Assembly (NCBI GenBank): GCA_902551755.1
Contig: CACDEB010000002.1
Coordinates: 1 to 64,000, forward strand
Source of the DNA: an uncultured Pelagibacteraceae bacterium
Lineage (GTDB): Bacteria; Pseudomonadota; Alphaproteobacteria; Pelagibacterales; Pelagibacteraceae
DNA length: 64,000 bases
Reading direction: 5' to 3'
The position numbers and the translations under genes are program-made. The notes beneath the pieces are model-generated. The model saw nothing but the letters and a program-made list of their open reading frames with translations, was not told the DNA's origin and did no database searches. Positions 45,676-55,686 of the stretch are shown in pieces; the stretch's first letter is position 1, and each line of letters begins with the position of its first letter.

Positions 45676-46557
45676 CTACAATAATTTTGCAGACAATAAT
45701 GCTTCTTTTACTTTTTCCTTAGTGGATTCTTGTATTTTAACTAATGGCAGTCTAACATCATCACTGCACAGACCTAAAAGTTTAGCTGCATATTTTGCAG
45801 GTGCTGGATTGCTTTCAATAAAAAGAGCTTTATGAAGTGGTTGAAGCAAAGCATCAATTCTTTCAGCCTCTTTAATTTCATTATCAGAATTTGATTTTGA
45901 AAACTTTTGAAAATCAGAACATAGCTTTGGTGCTATATTTGCTGTAACTGAAATTATACCAACACCTCCTCTTTTATTAAATTCAAAAGCAAGACCATCT
46001 TCACCAGTTAGCTGAATAAAATCAGGACCCAATTTTTTTAAAGTTTGATCAAGTCTATTTAGGTCTCCTGTTGCATCTTTTACACCTGCAATATTTTTAA
46101 GTTCATAAAGTCTTGCCATTGTATCAACTGACATATCAATAACGCAGCGACTTGGAATGTTATAAATAATAATTGGCAAACTTGTATTATCATTAATTGA
46201 TTTATAATGTTGATATAAACCTTCTTGTGTTGGTTTGTTGTAATATGGAGTAACTACAAGTACGCCATCTGCTCCTGCCTTTTCTGCATGCTTTGTTAGA
46301 GCTACAGCTTCAGTTGTAGAATTTGATCCAGTGCCTGCAATTACCGGAATTTTGCCTTTTGCTTCTTTAATGCAAAGCTCAATGACTTTTTCATGCTCTT
46401 CATGGCTCAATGTGGGCGATTCACCAGTTGTTCCTGCAGGAACTAAACCATTTGTGCCATTTTCAATATGAAAATTTATTAGTTTGATATAACAATCTTC
46501 GTCTAATTTATTATTCTTAAACGGAGTTAATAACGCAACATTTGATCCTTTAAACAT
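45676..46557 (-). CDS. dapA: 4-hydroxy-tetrahydrodipicolinate synthase
   Basis: Condenses aspartate semialdehyde and pyruvate for lysine and peptidoglycan. The 293-residue barrel has [14 protein letters not shown], the [15 protein letters not shown] motif with Tyr, IIYNIPSRC, and the Schiff-base Lys in [13 protein letters not shown]. It heads the minus-strand operon dapA-smpB-folK-spoT-pyrE-pdxJ-acpS-lepB-rnc-recO. Confidence 0.96.
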   Translation of the reverse strand: MFKGSNVALLTPFKNNKLDEDCYIKLINFHIENGTNGLVPAGTTGESPTLSHEEHEKVIELCIKEAKGKIPVIAGTGSNSTTEAVALTKHAEKAGADGVLVVTPYYNKPTQEGLYQHYKSINDNTSLPIIIYNIPSRCVIDMSVDTMARLYELKNIAGVKDATGDLNRLDQTLKKLGPDFIQLTGEDGLAFEFNKRGGVGIISVTANIAPKLCSDFQKFSKSNSDNEIKEAERIDALLQPLHKALFIESNPAPAKYAAKLLGLCSDDVRLPLVKIQESTKEKVKEALLSAKLL

Positions 46558-46597
46558 ATAACTTTATAACATAGATTATCGATTCATTTACAAAAAT

Positions 46598-48847
46598 ATG
46601 ATCTTTTTTAAAATATTTATCAAATTTATTTTAATCTTTCTGTTAATTTTAGGCTCATATTCATTTTCAAGTGAGTTAATTATTCCACCAAAAAAACCAA
46701 CATTATCTGATGAGGTTATAAAAAAGATTATATCAAAAAAAAATATTATACCTCCAATAAAACCTACAGTTAAAAAAGAGAAAAAAATTCAAGAAGAAAA
46801 TAAAGAAAAGGTTGAAAAAGTAGAAACCGATAAGGATTTTCAAAATATAGGGATTTTGCTACCTAAAAAGAAACCAACAATAATTGTTAAAAAGACAGAG
46901 CCAAAAAAAGAGAAAGTTAAAAAATCAAAATACTATAGCAAAAAAGACGTAAAAATAGCTCAACAATCTTTAGATTTAATTAAAAGAAAAAAGTGGCAAA
47001 GTGCAATTAAAATTGCTTCTCGTGCAAAAGATAAGTCAATTTATGATTTCACAATGTGGAGATACCTATTAGAAAGAAACAATAATGCAAATTATTCTGA
47101 CTATAGTTCATTTTTAAAAAGAAATGAAACTTATCCTCGTCGTGGTAGAATTGAATATCTATCTGAAAAGAAATTATCAGTTAAAAAAATTGGTCACAAA
47201 AAAATAATAGATTTATTTGAGGATAAAAAACCATTGAGTGGATACGGAGAGATAGTTTTAGGGGAAAGCTTATTAGAAGATGGGCAAAATGTAGACGGTA
47301 TAAAGTTGATAAAAAAAGGATGGATTACTGCCGATTTATCTAAAGCAGAACTAAGACCTACATACAAACGAATAAAAAAATATTTGTCATCAGAAGACCA
47401 CATTAGAAGGGCTGATCACCTAGCTTGGGAAAATAAATATTGGGATTTAAAAAGAATGTTAAGATATTTACCGAAAGATTATCAGCTTCTTTATACTGCG
47501 AGGCAATTGCTAATGAGTAAATCATATGGTGTAGACAATGCAATTTCAAAAGTGCCTGAAAGTTTCAGAAATGACCCAGGTCTTAACTATGACAGATTAA
47601 AATGGAGAAGAAAAAGAGGTCGAGTAGATAGCTCATTAGAAATTTTGTTAAACATTAAGAATACTAAGAGTTATATGGTAAGACCAGACAAATGGTGGGT
47701 GGAAAGGTCAATTATTGGAAGATCGTTAATTTATAAAAAGAAATATCAAACAGCCTACAAAATTGTCAATAACCACTCATTAGAGCAAGGAACTCCGGAA
47801 TACGCTGAGGCAGAATGGTTTAGTGGATGGATCGCTTTAAGTTTTTTAAATGATCCAATTTTAGCAAGAGAACACTTTAAATCTTTTTATCAAAATGTTG
47901 GTTATCCAATAAGTTTATCTAGAGGAGCATTTTGGTTAGGAAGAACGTATGAAAAACTGGGTGACCCCGTAACAGCTGATAAATATTACAGTGAAGCGTC
48001 TAAATTTCCGACTACATATTATGGACAACTTGCACATATGAAAATTAAACCAGACGAAACATTTTCTTTAAATGAAACTATGAAAGTAAACGATAAATAC
48101 AAAAAAGAATTTAAGGACAAGAAATTATATAAACTCGTTTATTTACTTTATGAGATAGAAAGAGATAAATATACAAAACATATTTTACGTCATTTAGCTC
48201 TTGATAATATAGATCAAGGAAGTGAAGTTCTAGCTGCAGAACTTGCTACTGAAATTTCAAGATATGATTTTGCAATTCAAATATCTAAATTGGCATCTTA
48301 TGAAAAAAGATTTCACAATCAATATAACTATCCTGTTATCAGCACACCAACTATGGTTGGGGAAAGAAAAATTCCTAACCCGGCATTGATACTTGCAGTT
48401 ATAAGACAAGAGAGTGAATTTGATAGTAAAGCAAATAGTTACGCTGGTGCGAGAGGTATGATGCAACTTATGACTTACACAGCTAAGATTGTTGCAAAAC
48501 AAGCTAAGCTACCATATTCAAAATCAAGATTAACTTCAGATCCTGAATACAATATTAATTTAGGGTCTCATTATTTAGCAGGTTTAATTTTAGAATATGA
48601 TGGTGCCTATCCTTTTGCTATTGCCGCTTATAATGCGGGCCCTAAAAGAGTAAGATATTGGAAAAAAATAAATAAAAATCCTCAAAAGGATCAAGTGGAT
48701 TATGTTGATTGGATTGAGCTTATAAAATTTAAAGAAACAAGAAACTATGTTCAAAGAGTTTTAGAAAATTATAACGTTTATCGATATGTGCTAGAGCAAA
48801 AGCCTATCAAAATGAAAGATTTTTTCGCTAATTACCCGCTATACTAA
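46598..48847 (+). CDS. slt: Soluble lytic murein transglycosylase
   Basis: A 749-residue periplasmic enzyme that cleaves peptidoglycan. The N-terminus is a signal peptide (FIKFILIFLLILGSYSFS), then a Lys/Pro-rich linker with repeated IPPKKPT-like units (about 28-100), a long superhelical region, and the C-terminal SLT domain starting ALILAVIRQESEFDSKANS with catalytic Glu, plus GARGMMQLM and AIAAYNAGPKRV. Divergent from dapA. Confidence 0.93.
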   Translation: MIFFKIFIKFILIFLLILGSYSFSSELIIPPKKPTLSDEVIKKIISKKNIIPPIKPTVKKEKKIQEENKEKVEKVETDKDFQNIGILLPKKKPTIIVKKTEPKKEKVKKSKYYSKKDVKIAQQSLDLIKRKKWQSAIKIASRAKDKSIYDFTMWRYLLERNNNANYSDYSSFLKRNETYPRRGRIEYLSEKKLSVKKIGHKKIIDLFEDKKPLSGYGEIVLGESLLEDGQNVDGIKLIKKGWITADLSKAELRPTYKRIKKYLSSEDHIRRADHLAWENKYWDLKRMLRYLPKDYQLLYTARQLLMSKSYGVDNAISKVPESFRNDPGLNYDRLKWRRKRGRVDSSLEILLNIKNTKSYMVRPDKWWVERSIIGRSLIYKKKYQTAYKIVNNHSLEQGTPEYAEAEWFSGWIALSFLNDPILAREHFKSFYQNVGYPISLSRGAFWLGRTYEKLGDPVTADKYYSEASKFPTTYYGQLAHMKIKPDETFSLNETMKVNDKYKKEFKDKKLYKLVYLLYEIERDKYTKHILRHLALDNIDQGSEVLAAELATEISRYDFAIQISKLASYEKRFHNQYNYPVISTPTMVGERKIPNPALILAVIRQESEFDSKANSYAGARGMMQLMTYTAKIVAKQAKLPYSKSRLTSDPEYNINLGSHYLAGLILEYDGAYPFAIAAYNAGPKRVRYWKKINKNPQKDQVDYVDWIELIKFKETRNYVQRVLENYNVYRYVLEQKPIKMKDFFANYPLY

Positions 48848-48858
48848 TTTCTGAAAAA

Positions 48859-48953
48859 TGGCGGAAGGAGAGGGATTCGAACCCTCGGTACACCTTTTCA
48901 AGCGTACGGCGGTTTAGCAAACCGCTGGTTTAAACCAGCTCACCCATCCTTCC
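48859..48953 (-). tRNA. tRNA-Ser (anticodon GCU)
   Basis: A 95-nt tRNA with long variable arm. The acceptor strands are GGAAGGA (5') and TCCTTCC (3'), with discriminator G and CCA at 48859-48861. The anticodon stem GCGGT/ACCGC holds loop TTGCTAA with GCT. It reads Ser codons AGC/AGU and runs opposite to both neighbours. Confidence 0.96.
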
Positions 48954-48977
48954 TTATATACTGTGTAACTTGAAATC

Positions 48978-48991
48978 ATTGAATATTCAAT
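48978..48991. promoter_or_regulatory. Perfect 14-bp palindrome upstream of soxB
   Basis: ATTGAATATTCAAT is perfectly self-complementary and ends 24 nt before the soxB ATG. A looser outer pair, CTTGA (48969-48973) and TCAAG (48997-49001), flanks it. It could be an operator for the sarcosine oxidase operon, or chance in AT-rich DNA. Confidence 0.35.
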
Positions 48992-49015
48992 ATTTATCAA
49001 GTAATTTCTCAAAAA

Positions 49016-50269
49016 ATGAAAAATAAATATTCTATATTTTCTTTAATAAAGAATGCTTTTAGCAACCATGAAAATTGGCAAAGAGCATGGAGAGACCCTG
49101 AACCTAAAAAAGAGTATGATGCTGTAATTGTTGGTGGCGGCGGTCACGGTTTAGCCACTGCATATTATTTAGCGAAAAAACATAATTTAACAAAAATTGC
49201 TGTTGTTGAGAAAGGTTGGATTGGTGGAGGTAACACTGGAAGAAATACTACAATTATCAGATCAAATTATTTATGGGACGCCAGCGCAGGTTTATATGAC
49301 CACGCATTAAAGATTTGGGAAGGTTTGTCCCAAGAACTTAATTATAATGTAATGTTCAGCCAAAGAGGAGTTATGAATTTGGCACATAATTTACAAGATG
49401 TAAGAGATCTAAAAAGAAGAACTCACGCAAATAGATTAAATGGTATTGATGCTGTTTGGTTGGAAACAGATGAAGTAAAAAAATTTTGTCCGATAATAAA
49501 TACTTCTCAAGATATTAGGTATCCAGTATTAGGTGGTACATTGCAAAAAAGAGCTGGTACAGCTAGACATGATGCTGTTGCTTGGGGTTATGCAAGAGGT
49601 GCTGATGAAATGGGAGTTGATATAATTCAAAATTGCGAAGTCAAAGGTATTAAGAGAAATGGAGATTCAGTTGAAGGTCTAGAAACAACAAAAGGATTTA
49701 TTAAAACTAAAAAGATTGGCGTTGTTGCTGCAGGACATTCAAGCGTAATAGCAAATATGGCAGGACTTAAGTTACCACTCGAAAGTAAACCTTTACAAGC
49801 GCTTGTATCAGAGCCAGTAAAACCAATAATCGATACTGTTGTAATGTCAAATGCTGTTCATGCTTATGTGAGTCAATCAGATAAAGGTGAATTAGTTATT
49901 GGTGCGGGAACTGACTCTTATGTTTCTTACACTCAAAAGGGAAGCTTTAATATTGTAGAAGAAACACTTAAAGCTATATTAGAATTATATCCAATTTTTA
50001 GTAGAATGAAGATGTTAAGACAATGGGGTGGAATTGTTGACATTTGTCCAGATGCAAGCCCGATAATTAGTAAAACATCAATCAAAGGTCTTTATTTTAA
50101 TTGTGGTTGGGGAACTGGTGGATTTAAAGCAACACCTGGTTCGGGCGACTTATTTGCTCATACAATCGCTAATGATGAACCTCATAAATTAAATGCTGCA
50201 TTTAACATTAATAGATTTGTAAGTGGTGATCTAGTAGATGAACATGGAGCAGCAGCTGTTGCCCACTAA
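49016..50269 (+). CDS. soxB: Sarcosine oxidase beta subunit
   Basis: Part of the heterotetrameric enzyme that oxidises sarcosine (N-methylglycine) to glycine with transfer of the methyl group to folate. The 417-residue flavoprotein has [19 protein letters not shown] (36-54), the [10 protein letters not shown] motif, and [11 protein letters not shown], whose His185 matches the covalent FMN site. It heads soxBDAG and lies 62 nt past tRNA-Ser. Confidence 0.95.
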   Translation: MKNKYSIFSLIKNAFSNHENWQRAWRDPEPKKEYDAVIVGGGGHGLATAYYLAKKHNLTKIAVVEKGWIGGGNTGRNTTIIRSNYLWDASAGLYDHALKIWEGLSQELNYNVMFSQRGVMNLAHNLQDVRDLKRRTHANRLNGIDAVWLETDEVKKFCPIINTSQDIRYPVLGGTLQKRAGTARHDAVAWGYARGADEMGVDIIQNCEVKGIKRNGDSVEGLETTKGFIKTKKIGVVAAGHSSVIANMAGLKLPLESKPLQALVSEPVKPIIDTVVMSNAVHAYVSQSDKGELVIGAGTDSYVSYTQKGSFNIVEETLKAILELYPIFSRMKMLRQWGGIVDICPDASPIISKTSIKGLYFNCGWGTGGFKATPGSGDLFAHTIANDEPHKLNAAFNINRFVSGDLVDEHGAAAVAH

Positions 50270-50544
50270 TGTTTTTAATTAATTGTCCATATTGTGGTGA
50301 AAGAGATCAATCAGAATTTGTTTCTGGTGGTGAAGCTCATATAGCAAGACCAAAACAACCTACCGAATTAAATGATGATCAATGGGCAGAATATTTATTT
50401 ATGAGAAAAAATATTAAGGGTATCCAATTTGAAAGATGGAATCATGCGCATGGATGTAGAAAATGGTTTAATGTAGCCCGTGACACCTCAAATGATAAAA
50501 TAGAAAAAATATACAAAATGGGTGAACAACCACCAAAATTATAA
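50269..50544 (+). CDS. soxD: Sarcosine oxidase delta subunit
   Basis: A 91-residue zinc-binding subunit. Zinc ligands come from INCPYCGERDQSEF and WNHAHGCRKWF. It shares one base with the ends of soxB and soxA, so the three are translated in tight linkage. Confidence 0.95.
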   Translation: MFLINCPYCGERDQSEFVSGGEAHIARPKQPTELNDDQWAEYLFMRKNIKGIQFERWNHAHGCRKWFNVARDTSNDKIEKIYKMGEQPPKL

Positions 50545-53500
50545 TGTCCAAAAATCTAAGAATAAATAATAAACAATTTGTAGACGAAACAAGAAAACTA
50601 TCTTTTATTTTTAATGGAAAAAAATTATACGGATATAAAGGCGATACATTAGCATCTGCCCTACTTTCAAACGATATCCATCTTGTGGGAAGAAGTTTTA
50701 AGTACCATAGACCAAGAGGAATAATGACATCTGGTTCTGAGGAACCAAATGCAATTCTTCAAATAGGAAATGACGATGCTTTAACTGATCCTAACGTACG
50801 AGCTACTGAAATCGAATTATATGATGGTTTAATTTGTAACAGTCAGAATTGTTGGCCAAGTGTAAAATTTGATATAGGTGGAATAAATAACTTTTTATCA
50901 CCTCTCCTTCCTGCAGGTTTTTATTATAAAACATTTATGTGGCCAGCAAGTTTTTGGGAGAAGTACGAATACTTTATTCGTAAATCTGCTGGCTTAGGAA
51001 AATCCCCAAAGAAACAAGATCCAGATATGTACGACCATAGATATATGCACTGTGATATCTTAATAGTTGGAGGTGGTGTTTCCGGTTTAATAGCGGCTAA
51101 AATAGCTTCTGATGATAATAAAAAAGTTTTATTGTTAGAAGACAAAGAATTATTAGGAGGTTCATTAATTTATGATGACAATGATATCTCTAAAATTGAT
51201 AATCAAAAAAGCAGTGAATGGTTAAAAAAACTCATTGAAAATATTAAAAATGATAAAAATATCATTATTAAAACAAGAACAAGTCTTGCTGCTTATCATA
51301 ATTACAACTTTTTACTAGCAAGGCAAAATTTAACTGATCATTTAAGTGTTAATGACCGTAGTAATAAAATCAGACAAAGGCTTTACAAAATAAGAGCAAA
51401 AAAAGTAATTATCGCCACTGGCGCTATAGAAAGACCTCAAGTTTTTCATAACAACGATAGACCAGGTATAATGTTAGCATCAGCTGTGAAAAAATACATA
51501 GACTATTATGGCGTAAGATGTGGTTTAGAAAATGTTATATTTACTAATAATGACAGTGCTTATGAAACAGCCTTATCATTATATAAATCAGGCACAAAAT
51601 TAAATGCAATAATAGATATAAGAGATAATTCATCTTCAGAAATAGTAAATAAAGTTAAAAGTCTAGGGATACAAATTTATTGGAACCATACAGTAGTAAA
51701 CACTAAAGGTTATAAAAGAATTAACAAAATAACAATAATGAAGCTAAATGATAAAGGCAATGATGTTGTCGGAAAAAAGATAGAATTGAATTGTGATTGC
51801 TTAGCAATTTCTGGTGGCTGGACTCCGATGGTTCATCTATTTACACAATCTGGTGGTAAACTTAAGTTTGATAACAAAGATAATATTTTTGTTCCAGATA
51901 AAACAAATTTAAATCAATTAAGTATTGGTTCTGCAAAAGGAGATTTCGAATTAGATGATGTTTTAAAAAATTCAATAAAAGATACAAAAAAGTTTTTGCA
52001 GATTGAAAATTCTAATTTTGATAAAATTGATGTTAAATGCTCTAAAGAAAAAGAGAAAAAAAATATATGGTTACTTCCATCAGATAAACCGTTAAGTAAA
52101 ACAAAACCATTTTTAGATTATCAAAATGATAGTACTGCAAAAGATATAAAATTAGCTTTACGAGAAGGCTTTAAATCAATTGAACACGTAAAAAGATATA
52201 CAACGACTGGTATGGGTACAGATCAAGGTAAACTTGCTAATATGCATGCCTTGGGTATAGTTGCAGATACAACTAATACTAATATGGGTGATCTAGGTAC
52301 GACAACGTTTAGACCACCATATACACCACTTACTTTTGGAACCATAGTAGGTAGAAACGTTGGACAATTTTTTGATATTTTTAGAAAAACTCCTATACAT
52401 GACTGGCACGTTGATAATAATGCAAAGTTTGAAAATGTCGGTCAATGGAAACGTGCTTGGTATTATCCAAAAGATGGTGAGTCAATGCATGATGCTGTTC
52501 AAAGAGAAAGTAAAGCTGCAAGAGAGTCTAGTGGAATATTAGATGCTTCAACACTCGGTAAAATCGACATTCAAGGAACTGATGCAAATGAGTTTCTTAA
52601 TAGAATTTACACAAATGCTTGGTCAAAATTGCAAATAGGTAAATGTAGATATGGTTTAATGTTGAATGAAGATGGTATGGTTTACGATGATGGAGTCACA
52701 ACAAAACTAGGTGAAAATCACTATTTAATGACAACAACAACTGGTGGTGCTGCAAATGTCATGTCCAAACTTGAAGATTATTTACAAACAGAATGGCCAG
52801 AATTAGATGTATTTTTAACATCAGTTACGGATCATTATGCAACAGCAAGTGTATGTGGTCCAAACGCAAAAAAAATCATTAATAAAATTTTTAAAAATTT
52901 AGATTTATCTGATGAAAGTTTCCCACATATGTCATTTAAAGAGGTAAAGCTAGACAATATAAACTGTAGAATAATGCGTATAAGTTTTACAGGTGAACTA
53001 AGTTATGAAATTAATGTGGAAGCATCATACGGTAAATATATTTGGGAAAAATGTATTGGAGCTGGAAAAGAATTTAACATTACCCCTTATGGAACTGAAA
53101 CTATGCACCTTTTAAGGGCTGAAAAAGGATTTATCATTGTTGGCCAAGATACTGATGGAACGATGACACCAGTAGATCTTCAAATGGATTGGATAATTAG
53201 TAAAAAAAAATATGACTTTATTGGTAAACGATCTCTATATAGAAGCGATACTATTAGAGAAGATAGAAAACAATTAGTCGGACTCTTAACTGATGACCCT
53301 AATGAAATTTTAGAGGAAGGTGCTCAAATTGTTAAAGACGAAAATAAAAAGCCTGTGAATATGCTCGGACATGTAACTTCAAGCTATTTCAGTCCAACTT
53401 TAAAAAAATCTATTGCTTTAGCAGTTTTGAAAGAAGGTAAAAAACTCAAGGGACAAAAACTCTTGGTTCCAATGATAGATAAAACAATTAAAGTAACTGT

Positions 53501-53549
53501 ATCAGACACAGTCTTCTTAGATAAAGAAAATGAGAGAATAAATGGATAA
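50544..53549 (+). CDS. soxA: Sarcosine oxidase alpha subunit
   Basis: A 1001-residue subunit with three parts: an N-terminal 2Fe-2S-like fold without the cluster cysteines (about 10-100, SFKYHRPRGIMTSG), an NAD/FAD-binding core (ILIVGGGVSGLIAAKIA near 175, and IIATGAIERPQVF), and a C-terminal GcvT-like aminomethyltransferase half (about 600-1000) that binds tetrahydrofolate. It makes glycine plus 5,10-methylene-THF, linking to glyA. It overlaps soxG by 8 nt. Confidence 0.95.
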   Translation: MSKNLRINNKQFVDETRKLSFIFNGKKLYGYKGDTLASALLSNDIHLVGRSFKYHRPRGIMTSGSEEPNAILQIGNDDALTDPNVRATEIELYDGLICNSQNCWPSVKFDIGGINNFLSPLLPAGFYYKTFMWPASFWEKYEYFIRKSAGLGKSPKKQDPDMYDHRYMHCDILIVGGGVSGLIAAKIASDDNKKVLLLEDKELLGGSLIYDDNDISKIDNQKSSEWLKKLIENIKNDKNIIIKTRTSLAAYHNYNFLLARQNLTDHLSVNDRSNKIRQRLYKIRAKKVIIATGAIERPQVFHNNDRPGIMLASAVKKYIDYYGVRCGLENVIFTNNDSAYETALSLYKSGTKLNAIIDIRDNSSSEIVNKVKSLGIQIYWNHTVVNTKGYKRINKITIMKLNDKGNDVVGKKIELNCDCLAISGGWTPMVHLFTQSGGKLKFDNKDNIFVPDKTNLNQLSIGSAKGDFELDDVLKNSIKDTKKFLQIENSNFDKIDVKCSKEKEKKNIWLLPSDKPLSKTKPFLDYQNDSTAKDIKLALREGFKSIEHVKRYTTTGMGTDQGKLANMHALGIVADTTNTNMGDLGTTTFRPPYTPLTFGTIVGRNVGQFFDIFRKTPIHDWHVDNNAKFENVGQWKRAWYYPKDGESMHDAVQRESKAARESSGILDASTLGKIDIQGTDANEFLNRIYTNAWSKLQIGKCRYGLMLNEDGMVYDDGVTTKLGENHYLMTTTTGGAANVMSKLEDYLQTEWPELDVFLTSVTDHYATASVCGPNAKKIINKIFKNLDLSDESFPHMSFKEVKLDNINCRIMRISFTGELSYEINVEASYGKYIWEKCIGAGKEFNITPYGTETMHLLRAEKGFIIVGQDTDGTMTPVDLQMDWIISKKKYDFIGKRSLYRSDTIREDRKQLVGLLTDDPNEILEEGAQIVKDENKKPVNMLGHVTSSYFSPTLKKSIALAVLKEGKKLKGQKLLVPMIDKTIKVTVSDTVFLDKENERING

Positions 53550-54087
53550 TATTAATACAGCTATTAAAGACAAAAGAGAATATTCAGATTTAAATCTTAA
53601 AGAGGTAGAACCAATTACTAAAATTAACTTACGTGGAAAAAAAAGAGAGTTCTTTACAAAAGTTGGCCAAGTACTCTCTGTTATTTTACCAACGGAAAGT
53701 AATACATCTACAAGTAACCAAGAGTTAAGTGCTTTGTGGTTAAGTCCAGATGAATGGATGATTTATACAAAAAGCATGAATAAAGAAATTTTTGATAGAG
53801 TTTTTAAAGAAATTTCATCACTTAACTACGGAGCAGTTACAAATGTAAGTGACCAATGGGTGTGTATTAATATTTCTGGGGTTAAATTATACGAATTACT
53901 CTCAATGAGTTGTCCATTTGATTTCTCAAAATTTAAAGATACTAAAGGATCCACAACCCAAACTATAATTAATCATATTGATGTAATCATTCATAACCTG
54001 GGTGATAACAATATAAATTTATTTGTAAGACGATCGTTTTCTAACCATTTATGGGATTGGCTTAATGACGGGGCGAATTTATTGTAA
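53542..54087 (+). CDS. soxG: Sarcosine oxidase gamma subunit
   Basis: A 181-residue subunit with the GcvT-like fold of SoxG. ALWLSPDEWMIYT near residue 65, AVTNVSDQWVCINISG and the C-terminal VRRSFSNHLWDWL are typical. It closes soxBDAG; the ABC binding-protein gene follows after 58 nt. Confidence 0.9.
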   Translation: MDNINTAIKDKREYSDLNLKEVEPITKINLRGKKREFFTKVGQVLSVILPTESNTSTSNQELSALWLSPDEWMIYTKSMNKEIFDRVFKEISSLNYGAVTNVSDQWVCINISGVKLYELLSMSCPFDFSKFKDTKGSTTQTIINHIDVIIHNLGDNNINLFVRRSFSNHLWDWLNDGANLL

Positions 54088-54145
54088 AATTTAACTGCGT
54101 CAAGGTTAGCATAGAAAAATATCATAAATTATCTTATTAATTCTT

Positions 54146-54910
54146 ATGAAAAAAATTATCATATTATTATTTACTTTATTGTTCTCATTTTCAGCAAACG
54201 CTTCTTCTTTAGACAAAATTCTTTCAAATGGAGAGTTAAGAGTTGGTACAACTGGAGACTGGGATCCAATGACTATAAAAGATCCTTCTACAAATACCTA
54301 TAAAGGTTTTGACATTGATGTAATGAACGAACTTGCAAAAGATATGGGTGTAAAAATTAAGTTTGTTCCTGCTGAATGGAAAACTATAGTTTCTGGAATA
54401 ACTTCAGACAGATATGATATTTCAACAAGTGTAACAAAAACTCCTAAAAGAGCAGAAGTGGCAGGTTTCACAGAGACTTATTACAAATATGGAACGGTTC
54501 CACTGGTTTTAAAGAAAAATTTAAGTAAATTTTCAACTTGGGACTCTCTAAACAATAAAGATGTTACAATCGCTACAACGCTTGGAACTTCACAAGAGGA
54601 AAAAGCTAAAGAATTTTTCCCTAAATCAAAATTAAATTCAGTAGAGGCACCTGCAAGAGATTTTCAGGAAGTACTAGCAGGAAGAGCTGATGGTAATATT
54701 ACAAGTTCAACTGAAGCCAACAAATTAGTTATAAAATATCCACAATTAGCAATTGTTCCAGATGGTGAAAAAAATCCTGCTTTCTTAGCTATGATGGTTG
54801 GTAAAAATGATGATAAGTGGAGAAAGTACGTTAACGATTGGATCAATAAGAAAAAGAAATCTGGTTTCTTCAAAGAACTTTTAGCAAAATACAATCTTAA
54901 AAGCTTATAA
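54146..54910 (+). CDS. ABC transporter substrate-binding protein (polar amino-acid type)
   Basis: A 254-residue periplasmic binding protein. The signal peptide [19 protein letters not shown] precedes [21 protein letters not shown], the family-3 solute-binding start, then [20 protein letters not shown]. The domain binds amino acids or related compounds. Position behind soxG suggests, but does not prove, uptake of a methylated amine such as sarcosine. Confidence 0.9.
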   Translation: MKKIIILLFTLLFSFSANASSLDKILSNGELRVGTTGDWDPMTIKDPSTNTYKGFDIDVMNELAKDMGVKIKFVPAEWKTIVSGITSDRYDISTSVTKTPKRAEVAGFTETYYKYGTVPLVLKKNLSKFSTWDSLNNKDVTIATTLGTSQEEKAKEFFPKSKLNSVEAPARDFQEVLAGRADGNITSSTEANKLVIKYPQLAIVPDGEKNPAFLAMMVGKNDDKWRKYVNDWINKKKKSGFFKELLAKYNLKSL

Positions 54911-54950
54911 TAAATTAGCTATTAATAATTAATTCTTTATAAATATAAGT

Positions 54951-55685
54951 GTGAAAAACTTATTTTTATTATTCTCATTGTTATTCCTATTATCATGTGG
55001 AAAGCAGGAATTAGATTGGTTAATATTATCTCCCAACAATGTTAACGGTTTAACAAATCTAAAATTTTTATTAAGTGGATTTACAACAACTATCTTTATA
55101 TCTATCGTATCAATATCTCTATCAATAGTATTGGGATTAATAGTTGCTATCCCCTCCTTAGCCAAAAATAAATTTTTAACATACTTAAATATAGGTTATG
55201 TCGAAATAGTTAGAGCTATACCTTTGTTGGTTTTGATTTTATGGATTTATTATGGATTGCCTATTATGACAGGAATTAGTTTTAGTCCATTTGTATCTGG
55301 TATTATAGCTTTATCTATTAGTGAAAGCGCATTTCAGGCTGAAATTTTTAGAGCTGGAATAAACTCAATTAGGAAACCTCAATGGGAAGCTGGAAGTTCT
55401 TTAGGTCTTAATTTTTTTAGAAAATTAAGACTCGTCATTCTTCCTCAAGCTATAAGAAATATACTACCTGCTATTGGAAATCAGTTTGTATACGTTCTAA
55501 AAATGTCTTCTTTAGTTTCGATTATTGGTATTGGAGATTTGACTAGAAAGGCGAATGAGCTTGTTGTTACTACATATAGACCTCTAGAAATATATACGTT
55601 TTTGATCTTAGAGTATCTTATATTAATTTTAATTGTATCATTCTTAGTAAGACGGCTTGAAAAAAAAATGAAAAAGGATAGTTAA
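54951..55685 (+). CDS. ABC transporter permease (polar amino-acid type) with lipoprotein-like N-terminus
   Basis: A 244-residue His/Glu/Gln-type permease, start GTG 54951. The first about 22 residues (LFLLFSLLFLLSCGKQE) look like a lipoprotein signal with lipobox LLSCG, ahead of the permease core. The core has YVEIVRAIPLLVLILWIYYG, then ISESAFQAEIFRAGINSI, and the EAGSSLGLNFFRK ATPase-contact loop. It follows the binding-protein gene by 40 nt. No ATP-binding subunit is encoded next to it. Confidence 0.88.
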   Translation: MKNLFLLFSLLFLLSCGKQELDWLILSPNNVNGLTNLKFLLSGFTTTIFISIVSISLSIVLGLIVAIPSLAKNKFLTYLNIGYVEIVRAIPLLVLILWIYYGLPIMTGISFSPFVSGIIALSISESAFQAEIFRAGINSIRKPQWEAGSSLGLNFFRKLRLVILPQAIRNILPAIGNQFVYVLKMSSLVSIIGIGDLTRKANELVVTTYRPLEIYTFLILEYLILILIVSFLVRRLEKKMKKDS

Positions 55686-55686
55686 T

